The position numbers and the translations under genes are program-made. Positions 19,514 through 27,519 of a stretch of DNA of 60,174 bases are shown here, piece after piece. The notes beneath the pieces were generated by a model, which was not told the DNA's origin, did no database searches, and saw only the letters and a program-made list of their open reading frames with translations. This DNA comes from VRUE01 sp045805805 (GTDB taxonomy: Bacteria > Actinomycetota > Thermoleophilia > Solirubrobacterales > 70-9). The DNA is taken from NCBI GenBank assembly GCA_045805805.1, contig JBJMKO010000101.1, positions 1-60,174 of the forward strand. Direction: 5' to 3'. The stretch's first letter is position 1, and the number at the start of each line of letters is the position of its first letter.

Positions 19514-20362
19514 ATGGATAAGGCCCTGTCGGAGATTGTCGCGCGGGCGCTGGCTGAGGACGTTGGAGCTGGAGATGTGACATCTGCGGCGACGGTGCCC
19601 GAGGGGGCGCGGGGGCGGGCGCGGGTTGTGCAGAAGCAGCCGGGAGTCGTCTTCGGGCTCGGGGTCGTCGCTGAGACGATGCGGCAATGTGGGGTGGAGG
19701 ACGTCGACAACCTCGTGGTCGAGGGGCAGTGGCGGGATTCCGTGCCGGCGGAGGTGCTCTTCGCGAGCGGGCCGGCGGCCGGGTTGCTGGCGGCAGAGCG
19801 GACGGCGCTCAACTTCCTCGGGCATCTCTCCGGTGTGGCGACGTTGACGGCGCGCTTCGTCGAGGCTGTGGCTGGCACTGGCGCCGCGATACTCGATACG
19901 CGCAAGACGACGCCCGGGCTGCGGACGCTGGAGAAGGCCGCGGTGGTGGCCGGCGGTGGGCGCAACCACCGCATCGGCCTCTACGACGCGATCCTGATCA
20001 AGGAGAACCACATCGCCCTCGCCGGCAGCCTCGCCAAGGCCGTCTACGGCGCCCGCACCAACTACCCCGATCTGGCCGTCGAGGTCGAGTGCCGCAACCT
20101 CGACGAGGTCGCCTACGCGCTCGGCACCGGTGCCGACGTGCTGCTGCTCGACAACATGGACCTCGAGGCGTTGCGAGGGGCAGTGAAGCTGCGCGACGAA
20201 AATGCCGGCACAGGCAAAGGCCCATCGCTCGAGGCTTCGGGCGGGGTCAGCCTGGAGACGGTCCGGGACATCGCCGAAACCGGCGTGGACCTGATCTCCG
20301 TGGGCGCCCTAACCCACTCAGCCCCGACGCTCGACTTCAGCATGCTGATCGAGCTTGCTTGA
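19514..20362 (+). CDS. nadC: Nicotinate-nucleotide pyrophosphorylase (carboxylating)
   Basis: A 282-residue quinolinate phosphoribosyltransferase of de novo NAD synthesis: quinolinate plus PRPP gives nicotinate mononucleotide, CO2 and PPi. Signature segments are AERTALNFLGHLSGVAT, DTRKTTPGLR, GGGRNHRIGLYDAILIKENH and VEVECRNLDE, which contain the Arg, His and Lys residues binding quinolinate and PRPP. The length is normal. It stands alone between two PCE-3 palindromes; nadA lies 1.2 kb downstream beyond fpg, and nadB is not in the window. Confidence 0.97.
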   Translation: MDKALSEIVARALAEDVGAGDVTSAATVPEGARGRARVVQKQPGVVFGLGVVAETMRQCGVEDVDNLVVEGQWRDSVPAEVLFASGPAAGLLAAERTALNFLGHLSGVATLTARFVEAVAGTGAAILDTRKTTPGLRTLEKAAVVAGGGRNHRIGLYDAILIKENHIALAGSLAKAVYGARTNYPDLAVEVECRNLDEVAYALGTGADVLLLDNMDLEALRGAVKLRDENAGTGKGPSLEASGGVSLETVRDIAETGVDLISVGALTHSAPTLDFSMLIELA

Positions 20363-20364
20363 GG

Positions 20365-20463
20365 GAGAAGCGGGTGCCCCTCCGCGGAACCCGCCGCCCG
20401 CACTCGAGGAGGGCTCTGGCCGTCAGTGGGCTCACAAGTTCCGCGGAGGGGCACCCGCTTCTC
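20365..20463. repeat. PCE-3 element, copy 2
   Basis: Perfect 26-bp arms (20365-20390 and 20438-20463, containing AGCGGGTGCCCCTCCGCGG) enclose a core with CCCGCACT, GAGGAGGG and CTCACAAGTTCC as in copy 1. It begins two bases after the nadC stop and ends nine bases before the fpg stop on the other strand. The inner arm sequence is shared with copy 1; the outer part differs. Confidence 0.82.
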
Positions 20464-20472
20464 TTGTGAGGT

Positions 20473-21318
20473 CTACTTGAGCAGACGTGACAGGCGACGA
20501 TCCTTGAGGACGCGGCCGCCGGTCTGCTCCTTGGGGCAGTAGTTGGTCTGGTGCTCGGAGAAGAAGACTGCCTCGATCGTCGTGCCACAGCGCGGACATG
20601 GCTTGCCCTCGCGCTTGTGGACCTGCAGCGGCATAGGGACCTTGTCGGGCAGCTGCTCGCCGATCGTCTCCTCGTAGTGCTCGATTGCGCGTCCCAGGAC
20701 CGCAAGCGCCGCGTGTAGCCGCTCGACCTCCTCCTCGCTCAGTTCTGATCCCTTCTTGAAGGGCGAGAGACGAGCCTCCCAGAGAATCTCGTCGACCCAG
20801 GAGCGCCCGATTCCCGAGATGTCGCCCTGGTGCCGCAGCAACGGGTGCAGGTGGCGCGACTGGTCGATCAGCGTGGCAAACTCGTCGAGAGGGGGAGCCG
20901 GCCAGGCTTCCGGCCCGAGCCTCGCGACCGCCTCGTCTTCGGCAACGGAGTCAGCAGGCAGCAGCTTCGCCCAGGCCCGCTGCTTGGTCCCGAACTCCCG
21001 CAGCCGCAGCTCCCGTCCGTCCTCCAGCCGCACCAACACCCGCGAAGCCCGGTCTTTCATCGACGCCCGCTTGTCAAAGAGCCGCAACCGCCCCGCCGAC
21101 ATCAGGTGGATCAGCAGAGCCAGGTCCCCAAACTCGACCACCGGCATCTTCCCGACCCTGCGAACTCGGGTCACCTCGCGACCGACGAGCACATCGAGTG
21201 CCGGATCGAACGTCTTCATCACGTTCATCCCCGGCGCAACCGCCGACTCAACACAAGCTCCAACCAAAGCCGTGTTCAGCCGCCGAGCCGTGATCTCAAC
21301 CTCAGGCAACTCGGGCAT
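20473..21318 (-). CDS. fpg: Fpg/Nei-family DNA glycosylase
   Basis: A 281-residue base-excision repair enzyme that removes oxidised purines (or pyrimidines) and nicks the abasic site. It starts with MPELPEVE, whose Pro and Glu are the catalytic N-terminus after Met removal. It has a middle helix-two-turn-helix region (QGDISGIGRSWVDEILWEA) and a C-terminal zinc finger CPRCG...YCPKEQTGG. The frame continues upstream, but the start at 21318 is set by the invariant PELPEVE. Fpg versus Nei specificity cannot be settled by eye. It is convergent with nadC. Confidence 0.93.
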   Translation of the reverse strand: MPELPEVEITARRLNTALVGACVESAVAPGMNVMKTFDPALDVLVGREVTRVRRVGKMPVVEFGDLALLIHLMSAGRLRLFDKRASMKDRASRVLVRLEDGRELRLREFGTKQRAWAKLLPADSVAEDEAVARLGPEAWPAPPLDEFATLIDQSRHLHPLLRHQGDISGIGRSWVDEILWEARLSPFKKGSELSEEEVERLHAALAVLGRAIEHYEETIGEQLPDKVPMPLQVHKREGKPCPRCGTTIEAVFFSEHQTNYCPKEQTGGRVLKDRRLSRLLK

Positions 21319-21344
21319 ATCCCAAGTCTGCCGCCTCCGCCCCT

Positions 21345-21443
21345 CCCGCGGGTGGCGCGGTGGCGGGGGTCCCCCATAGCGCAGGGCGCCGCGCACCGGC
21401 GTCCGAGCACATGGGGGAGGGCCGCCGCGACAGGACCCGCGGG
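21345..21443. repeat. Imperfect large palindrome between fpg and nadA
   Basis: CCCGCGGGT (21345-21353) and ACCCGCGGG (21435-21443) form the outer ends, and CCCCCAT (21371-21377) can pair with ATGGGGG (21411-21417) inside. The arms are about 34 bases long with several mismatches. It lies in a divergent promoter region. No second copy was seen. Confidence 0.55.
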
Positions 21444-21529
21444 CCAAGACCGTTAGACTTGAACCCAGTTCATTCGACTGGTTTCGGGATCGATGTCCCT
21501 GCCAGCGAACATCGGAAACGGAACGCTCC

Positions 21530-22561
21530 ATGCAGGAGTTGCCCACACTCCAACCCGTGATGACGCCGGCCCTGGAGCCGGAGGAGATCCGCGCCCTGAG
21601 CGAGGAGGTGCGCGCGCTTGCCGCCGAGCGCAACGCGGTGATCCTCGCCCACAACTACCAGCTGCCCGAGGTCCAGGACGTCGCCGACCAGATGGGCGAC
21701 TCGCTCGGGCTCTCGCGCCAGGCCGCCGCCACCGACGCGGAGGCGATCGCCTTCTGCGGGGTCCACTTCATGGCCGAGACCGCCGCGATCCTCTCGCCCG
21801 AGAAGACCGTCCTGATCCCTGACCTCGACGCCGGATGCTCGCTTGCCGACTCGATCGACGCAGGCCAGTTGCGCGCCTGGAAGGTCGAGCACCCCGGTGC
21901 CCTCGTCGTCATGTACGTCAACACCTCGGCTGAGGTGAAGGCCGAGACCGACTACTGCTGCACCTCCTCCAACGCGGTCAAGGTGGTCGAGCACATCTGG
22001 GCCGAGCACGGGCCCGAGACCGAGATCCTCTTCGGCCCCGACATGTGGCTGGGTGCCTTCGTCGAGCGCGAGACCGGGCTCCACGAAGACCCCGAGCGCC
22101 GCGCCCGCTTCCACGTCTGGGACGGTGAGTGCCACGTCCACGCCGGGATCCGTCCCGACGACATCGCCCAGACCCGAGCCGAACATTCCGAGGCCGAGTT
22201 CCTGATCCACCCCGAGTGCGGCTGCGCCACCCAGGCGATGGAGTACGTCGCCGCCGGCGAGATCGACCCCGAGGGTGTGCACATGCTCTCCACCTCGGGG
22301 ATGCTCAGCCACGTCGAAGACCATCCCGACGGCAGCTTCGTCGTCGCCACCGAGAACGGCATGCTCTACCCGCTCCAGCAGGCGGCCCCCCGGGCCAACC
22401 TGATCGAGGCCAACCGGATGGCCTTCTGCAAGTACATGAAGATGATCACGCTGCCGAAGCTGCGCGACAGCTTGCGCGATATGAAGTTCGAAGTCAGCGT
22501 CCCGGCGGCGGTCGCCGAGCGGGCCAAGCTGCCGATCGAGCGCATGGTCGCGATCGGCTAG
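21530..22561 (+). CDS. nadA: Quinolinate synthase
   Basis: A 343-residue [4Fe-4S] enzyme that condenses iminoaspartate with dihydroxyacetone phosphate to quinolinate. Typical segments are ILAHNYQLPEVQDVADQMGD, VHFMAETAAIL, PDLDAGCSLAD (cluster Cys), VVMYVNTSAEVKAETD, IHPECGCATQAME (cluster Cys) and a late NRMAFCKYMK (third Cys region). Together with nadC it gives two steps of de novo NAD synthesis. The gene has its own upstream gap with the imperfect palindrome at 21345. Transketolase follows after 22 bases. Confidence 0.96.
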   Translation: MQELPTLQPVMTPALEPEEIRALSEEVRALAAERNAVILAHNYQLPEVQDVADQMGDSLGLSRQAAATDAEAIAFCGVHFMAETAAILSPEKTVLIPDLDAGCSLADSIDAGQLRAWKVEHPGALVVMYVNTSAEVKAETDYCCTSSNAVKVVEHIWAEHGPETEILFGPDMWLGAFVERETGLHEDPERRARFHVWDGECHVHAGIRPDDIAQTRAEHSEAEFLIHPECGCATQAMEYVAAGEIDPEGVHMLSTSGMLSHVEDHPDGSFVVATENGMLYPLQQAAPRANLIEANRMAFCKYMKMITLPKLRDSLRDMKFEVSVPAAVAERAKLPIERMVAIG

Positions 22562-22583
22562 CGCCAGATATTGTCCCCGGCTC

Positions 22584-24398
22584 GTGCACGAGCTAGCCCA
22601 GCAGCTGCGAGTCGACTCGGTCCGCGCCGCCGCCGCGGCCAACTCCGGCCACCCGACCTCTTCGATGTCGGCTGCCGACCTGATGGCGGTGCTCTTCTCC
22701 AGCTTCCTCCGCTACGACTTCGATGCGCCCGATAACAAGGCGAACGACCACCTCGTCTTCTCCAAGGGACACGCCTCGCCGCTGCTCTACGCCCTCTATA
22801 AGGCGGCGGGCGCGATCGGCGATGAGGAGCTGCTCACCTTCCGCGAGTTCGGCTCGCGCCTGCAGGGCCACCCGACGCCGGAAATCCCCTGGGTCGACGT
22901 CGCCACCGGCTCGCTCGGCCAGGGCCTGCCGATCGCCGTCGGCATCGCCCTCGCCGCCGCCCGCCTGGAGTCCTCCGACCTGCGGGTCTGGGTGCTCTGC
23001 GGCGACTCCGAGCTGGCCGAGGGCTCGATGTGGGAGGCCTTCGAGCAGGCCGGCCACGCCAAGCTCGACAACCTGATCGCGATCGTCGACGTCAACCGGC
23101 TCGGCCAGCGCGGCGCGACCATGCACGGGTGGGACACCTCGAGCCTTGCCGCCCGGGCAAGCGCCTGTGGCTGGGACGTGCAGGAGATCGACGGCCACGA
23201 TCTCGAGGCGATCGACGCCGCCTACGCGCGGGCGCAGGACGCCGACCGCCCGGCCGCGATCTTCGCCCGCACCAAGAAGGGGTCGGGCGTCGCCGCGGTC
23301 GAGGACAAGGAGAACCAGCACGGCAAGCCGCTGGCGGACCCCGAGGCCGCGGTCGAGGAGCTGGGTGGCATCCGCTCGCTCAGCGTCGCCGTGCAGGCGC
23401 CGCCAGAGCCGAAGCCGTATGAGATCGAGAAGACGCCGGTGCAGCGGCCGAGCTACGCGCTCGGCGAGAAGGTCGCGACCCGCGGCGCCTACGGCGACGC
23501 CCTGGCCTGGATCGGCTCGGTCGACGAGAGGGTCGTGGCGCTCGACGGCGAGGTCGGCAACTCGACCTACGCCGAACGCTTCGCCGCAAAGCATCCCGAC
23601 CGCTTCTTCGAGATGTACATCGCCGAGCAGCAGATGGTCGCGGCAGCGGTGGGGATGCAGACGCGCGGCTGGAAGCCGTTCGCCTCCTCGTTCGGCGCCT
23701 TCCTCAGCCGCGCCTACGACTTCGTCCGCATGGCGGCCATCTCCGACGCCGATCTGAAGCTCTGCGGGTCCCACGTCGGCGTCTCGATCGGTCCCGACGG
23801 GCCCTCGCAGATGGCGCTCGAAGACATCGCCTCCCTGCGCGCCGTCTTCGGCAGCGTGATCCTCTACCCAAGCGACGCCAACCAGGCGGTGCAGCTGCTC
23901 GACGCGATGCGCGTGCACCGCGGGATCAGCTACATGCGAACGACCCGCGAGGCGACGCCGGTGCTCTACGAGTCCGACGAGGCCTTCGAGATCGGCGGCA
24001 GCCGCACCGTCCGCTCAAGCGGCGAGGACGCAGTAGCCCTGATCGGCGCCGGGATCACCCTGCGCGAATGTCTGACCGCCGCCGATGAGCTCGCCGGCAA
24101 GGGGATCTCGGCCCGGGTGATCGACCTCTACTCGCTCAAGCCCGTCGACGCCGAGGCGATCGTCAAGGCGGCGAACGAGACCGGCGCGATCGTCACCGTC
24201 GAGGACCACTGGGCGGAGGGCGGCATCGGCGAGATCGTCGCCACCGTGCTCGCCGACGCCGGCATCGGCACAAAGCTGGAGCGGCTCGCCGTCACCGAGC
24301 GTCCCGGCAGCGGCCCCCCTGCTGCTCTTCTCGCCGCCGCGGGCATCGACGCCGAGCACGTCGTCGCCGCTGTCGAGCGCATTACGAACGCTCGCTAA
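22584..24398 (+). CDS. tkt: Transketolase
   Basis: A 604-residue GTG-start thiamine-diphosphate enzyme of the pentose phosphate pathway. The N-terminal part has DSVRAAAAANSGHPTSSMSA, the TPP/Mg motif GDSELAEGSMWEAFEQAGHA...DVNRLGQRG, and TGSLGQGLPIAVG. The C-terminal half has the pyrimidine-domain Glu region FFEMYIAEQQMVAAAVGMQ and the last domain with VTVEDHWAEGGIGEIV. It is somewhat shorter than E. coli TktA, as is usual for this actinobacterial/archaeal type. Its stop codon lies inside the first of three 11-bp repeats in front of ftsE. Confidence 0.93.
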   Translation: MHELAQQLRVDSVRAAAAANSGHPTSSMSAADLMAVLFSSFLRYDFDAPDNKANDHLVFSKGHASPLLYALYKAAGAIGDEELLTFREFGSRLQGHPTPEIPWVDVATGSLGQGLPIAVGIALAAARLESSDLRVWVLCGDSELAEGSMWEAFEQAGHAKLDNLIAIVDVNRLGQRGATMHGWDTSSLAARASACGWDVQEIDGHDLEAIDAAYARAQDADRPAAIFARTKKGSGVAAVEDKENQHGKPLADPEAAVEELGGIRSLSVAVQAPPEPKPYEIEKTPVQRPSYALGEKVATRGAYGDALAWIGSVDERVVALDGEVGNSTYAERFAAKHPDRFFEMYIAEQQMVAAAVGMQTRGWKPFASSFGAFLSRAYDFVRMAAISDADLKLCGSHVGVSIGPDGPSQMALEDIASLRAVFGSVILYPSDANQAVQLLDAMRVHRGISYMRTTREATPVLYESDEAFEIGGSRTVRSSGEDAVALIGAGITLRECLTAADELAGKGISARVIDLYSLKPVDAEAIVKAANETGAIVTVEDHWAEGGIGEIVATVLADAGIGTKLERLAVTERPGSGPPAALLAAAGIDAEHVVAAVERITNAR

Positions 24399-24420
24399 CA
24401 ATTCGCTAAGCTCTCGCTAA
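24392..24420. promoter_or_regulatory. Three TCGCTAA direct repeats with exact 11 bp period, upstream of ftsE
   Basis: TCGCTAA occurs at 24392, 24403 and 24414, each 7 bases plus a 4-base spacer. Direct repeats of 6-7 bp on one helical face with an 11 bp period are the usual binding pattern of OmpR/PhoB-family response regulators (for example PhoP or MtrA in mycobacteria). The array is about 75 bases before the ftsE ATG. The first unit overlaps the tkt stop codon. Confidence 0.6.
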
Positions 24421-24493
24421 CTTCAACTGGGCGGGGAGTTGCGCGTCCCACGGCACGCAGGAGTCACCCTGTATCCGCAGAAGGTCCGCGGGA

Positions 24494-25339
24494 ATGGCCA
24501 GATTGCGAAAGCGAAAAACGGGCGGCGAGGAGCCGCAGCAGCGGCGCGCCGGTGGCAAGCCGATCATCGAGCTGCGCGACGTGACCAAGGTCTACCCGGG
24601 TGGCCACATGGCCCTCGACCGGGTCTCGCTGGCGATCGACCGCGGCGAGTTTGCCTTCCTCGTCGGCCCGACCGGCTGCGGCAAGTCGACCCTGATCAAG
24701 ATGCTGATCCGCGAGCTCGAGGCGACCGAGGGCTCGGTGCGGATCGCCGGCCGCGACATCGGCGCCCTGCCGGAGAAGAAAATCCCGCAGCTGCGGCGCA
24801 ACATCGGCACCGTCTTCCAGGACTTCAAGCTGCTGCCCGACCGCACCGTCTACGACAACGTCGCCTACGCGCTGCAGGTGATCGGCGCCAGCCGCGCCGC
24901 GATCCGCACCCAGGTGCCGGAGACGCTGCGCCTCGTCGGCCTCTCGACCAAGCTGCACAGCTACCCCGACCAGCTCTCCGGCGGCGAGCAGCAGCGCGTC
25001 TCGATCGCCCGCGCCTTCGTCAACCACCCGCCGCTCCTGCTCGCCGACGAGCCCAGCGGCAACCTCGACCCGGTCACCTCGATCGGGGTGATGCAGCTGC
25101 TCTACCGGATCAACAAGACCGGAACGACCGTCGTCGTCGTCACCCATGACCGCGAGATGGTCGACAACATGCGCCGCCGCGTGATCGAGCTCTACGAGGG
25201 CCGCGTCGTCCGCGACGAGGTCAGCGGCGGCTACACCGAGGAGTCGACGACCGAGTTCGGGGTGCGGATGCGCGCCGAGATGGGCGTCGCCCCCGAGGGC
25301 CAGACCAACGGACACGACTCCCACGACTCGCTCTTCTAG
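24494..25339 (+). CDS. ftsE: Cell division ATP-binding protein FtsE
   Basis: A 281-residue ABC ATPase with Walker A GPTGCGKST, Q-loop FQDFKLLPDRTVYDNVAYAL (the FKLL segment is typical of FtsE), signature LSGGEQQRVSIARAF and Walker B LLLADEPSGNLDP. It pairs with FtsX to couple the divisome to peptidoglycan hydrolase activation. A basic, Arg/Lys-rich N-terminus of about 20 residues and a 40-residue C-terminal tail (ending NGHDSHDSLF) extend beyond the ABC core. ftsX follows without a gap. Confidence 0.95.
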   Translation: MARLRKRKTGGEEPQQRRAGGKPIIELRDVTKVYPGGHMALDRVSLAIDRGEFAFLVGPTGCGKSTLIKMLIRELEATEGSVRIAGRDIGALPEKKIPQLRRNIGTVFQDFKLLPDRTVYDNVAYALQVIGASRAAIRTQVPETLRLVGLSTKLHSYPDQLSGGEQQRVSIARAFVNHPPLLLADEPSGNLDPVTSIGVMQLLYRINKTGTTVVVVTHDREMVDNMRRRVIELYEGRVVRDEVSGGYTEESTTEFGVRMRAEMGVAPEGQTNGHDSHDSLF

Positions 25340-26257
25340 ATGTCGCGATTCTTCTTCTTCACCCAGGAGGCATTCCGCGCGTTGCGCCGCAACGGCGCGC
25401 CGAGCATGGCGGCGATCGTCACCACGGCGGTGACCGTGACCCTGCTCGGCGTCCTGATCCCGGTCTTCCAGACCGCGCAGGCCAAGAGCAACGAAGTGCG
25501 CGATCAGCTCAACTTCCAGGTCGGCATCTTCCCCGACGCGACGAAGGCCGAAATCACGGCGCTCGAAAGCAAGCTGGAGACGCTTCCGCACGTGCAGTCG
25601 GTGAAGTTCATCAGCAAAGCCCTCGCCCTCGAAGAACTAAGGGAAGGGCTGGGCAAGGAGAAGTCCCAAGAACTGACCTCCGAGCTGCAGGTGAACCCGC
25701 TGCCGGCGAGCATCAGGATCACCCCCGACGACGCCTCCAACCTGTCCGCGGTCAAGGAGGCGGTGATCGCGACCGGTCCCGACGGCAAGCCGCAGCCGAT
25801 CTCCCCAATCGTCGACAACATCTTCGAACGCCAGGAAGCCGCGAAGAAGATCGTCCAGGTGACGAGCGCGCTGAAGATCGTGCTCACCGTGATCACGGCG
25901 CTGCTGATCGCCGCCTCGCTGATGCTGGTCGGCAACACGATCCGGCTCTCGATCTACACCCGCCGCCGCGAGATCGAGGTGATGAGGCTGGTCGGCGGCA
26001 CCCGCTGGTTCATCCGCTGGCCGTTCATGATCGAGGGCGTCGTGGTCGGCTTCGCGGGGGGCCTGGTGGCCATACTGATCCTGTGGCTGGGCAAGATCAC
26101 CGTCGTCGACCCGCTGAGCGGCTCGATCTCCATCTTCGCGGCGCAGGACAGCAGCACGGTCGCCTTCCCGGCCCTAATCGCGATCCTGTTCGCCGCCTCG
26201 GTCTTCGTCTCCATGCTCGGCTCCGGCATCACCCTGCGCCGCTTCCTCAAGGTCTAG
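25340..26257 (+). CDS. ftsX: Cell division permease-like protein FtsX
   Basis: A 305-residue membrane protein starting right after the ftsE stop. It shows the FtsX plan: a short cytoplasmic N-terminus (FFTQEAFRALRRNGAPSMAA), a first membrane segment (about residues 25-45), an external domain of roughly 120 residues, then three membrane helices (about 175-200, 225-250 and 275-298) with the MacB/FtsX-like RRREIEVMRLVGGTRWFIRWPF loop. It transmits FtsE ATP cycles to periplasmic cell-wall hydrolases. A carboxy-terminal processing protease gene follows 13 bases later. Confidence 0.94.
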   Translation: MSRFFFFTQEAFRALRRNGAPSMAAIVTTAVTVTLLGVLIPVFQTAQAKSNEVRDQLNFQVGIFPDATKAEITALESKLETLPHVQSVKFISKALALEELREGLGKEKSQELTSELQVNPLPASIRITPDDASNLSAVKEAVIATGPDGKPQPISPIVDNIFERQEAAKKIVQVTSALKIVLTVITALLIAASLMLVGNTIRLSIYTRRREIEVMRLVGGTRWFIRWPFMIEGVVVGFAGGLVAILILWLGKITVVDPLSGSISIFAAQDSSTVAFPALIAILFAASVFVSMLGSGITLRRFLKV

Positions 26258-26270
26258 ATCTGAGCGCGCC

Positions 26271-27461
26271 GTGAGGAGTTGGGGGTGGGGGGTCGCGGGC
26301 ATCGCGGTCGCCATCGCGGGAGTGCTCTGCGCCGGCATCTGGCTCGGTGGCCACCCGGCGAAGCTGCCCGAATTTCTCCGCGGTCGCTTCGTCGACGACT
26401 CTGCCGGGCTCAACCTCGAAGCGACCGAGCTGATCGAGGACAACTACTACCGGCCGGTCGGCTCGGAGGAGCTGACCAACGCCTCGCTGCAGGGGATGGT
26501 CCGGGAGCTGCGCCTGCGCCACCGCGACCGCTTCTCCGACTACTTCTCACCGGAAGCGCTGGCGCGGTTCAACGAGGCGATCTCCGGCCGCTTCTCGGGC
26601 ATCGGCCTCACGGTGACGCAGGTGAAGCAGGGCCTACGGGTCGAAAGCGTCTTCCCTCATTCTCCGGCGGTGCGGGCGGGCCTCGCGCCAGGCGACCTGA
26701 TCGTCTCGGTGGACGGCGACTCGATCGCCGGGGTGAGCAGCGAAGTCTCGACCGAGAAGATCAAAGGCCCAGAAGGGACAGAGGTGACGATCGGCGTCAG
26801 GCCGGCCGGGGGCGGCGAGGTCCGCGAGCTGAAAGTCGAGCGCGCCCAGATCGCGCTGCCGACCGTCACCAGCAAAGTCACGAAGGCGAAGGGGCGGACG
26901 ATCGGCTACGTGCGCCTGGTCTCCTTCAGCGAAGGCGCCCACGCACTCCTCCGCGAAGCGGTCGAAAAGGTCGAGAAGAAGGGGGCGGAAGGGATCGTGC
27001 TCGACCTGCGCGGCAACGGCGGCGGCCTGCTCGAGGAGGCGGTGCTGACCGCCGGTGTCTTCCTCCCAGAGGACGAAGTCGTCGTCACCACCGACTCGCG
27101 CACCCAGGGCCATGCCGTATACAAGACGGCTGGGGACAACCTGCCTAAGCTGCCTGTGGTCGTCCTGATCGACCGCAACACCGCCTCGGCGGCGGAGATC
27201 CTCACCGCATCCCTGGCCGACGATGCCGGCGCCAGGGTCGCCGGCACCCGCTCCTACGGCAAGGGCGTCTTCCAGCAGGAGGTGGGCCTCTCCAACGGTG
27301 GGGCGCTGAAGCTGACGATCGGCGAGTACTTCACCCCGGAGGGGGTCAACCTCGCCAAGAGCGGAGGAATCCATCCCGACGTGAAGGCACGCGACCTGCC
27401 GCAGACGGCGCGGGACGAGGCGCTCGAGCGGGCCCTGGGCGTGTTGGCGGCCGAAAAATGA
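26271..27461 (+). CDS. S41 carboxy-terminal processing protease (CtpA-like)
   Basis: A 396-residue exported serine protease beginning with a membrane anchor or signal segment (about residues 5-26). A PDZ domain (GIGLTVTQVKQGLRVESVFP ... GLAPGDLIVSVDG) precedes the protease domain. The catalytic Ser lies in RNTASAAEILTASL and the Lys in GTRSYGKGVFQQ, the Ser-Lys dyad of tail-specific proteases. Its place after ftsEX is conserved in many actinobacteria and firmicutes and suggests a role in envelope protein turnover at division. PCE-5 starts immediately after its stop codon. Confidence 0.92.
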   Translation: MRSWGWGVAGIAVAIAGVLCAGIWLGGHPAKLPEFLRGRFVDDSAGLNLEATELIEDNYYRPVGSEELTNASLQGMVRELRLRHRDRFSDYFSPEALARFNEAISGRFSGIGLTVTQVKQGLRVESVFPHSPAVRAGLAPGDLIVSVDGDSIAGVSSEVSTEKIKGPEGTEVTIGVRPAGGGEVRELKVERAQIALPTVTSKVTKAKGRTIGYVRLVSFSEGAHALLREAVEKVEKKGAEGIVLDLRGNGGGLLEEAVLTAGVFLPEDEVVVTTDSRTQGHAVYKTAGDNLPKLPVVVLIDRNTASAAEILTASLADDAGARVAGTRSYGKGVFQQEVGLSNGGALKLTIGEYFTPEGVNLAKSGGIHPDVKARDLPQTARDEALERALGVLAAEK

Positions 27462-27512
27462 CCTTCCGGTGCGCCTTTTGCACCCCATGCGTGCATAAAG
27501 CGCACCGGAAGG
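27462..27512. repeat. PCE-5 element, copy 1
   Basis: Perfect 13-bp arms CCTTCCGGTGCGC (27462-27474) and GCGCACCGGAAGG (27500-27512) enclose CTTTTGCACCCCATGCGTGC plus ATAAA. Pairing continues imperfectly inside (CTTTTGCAC with GTGCATAAAG). The left arm begins on the base after the protease stop; the next gene starts seven bases after the right arm. Copy 2 is at 43633-43679, with the same TTCCGGTGCG arm. Confidence 0.8.
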
Positions 27513-27519
27513 ACTGTCG

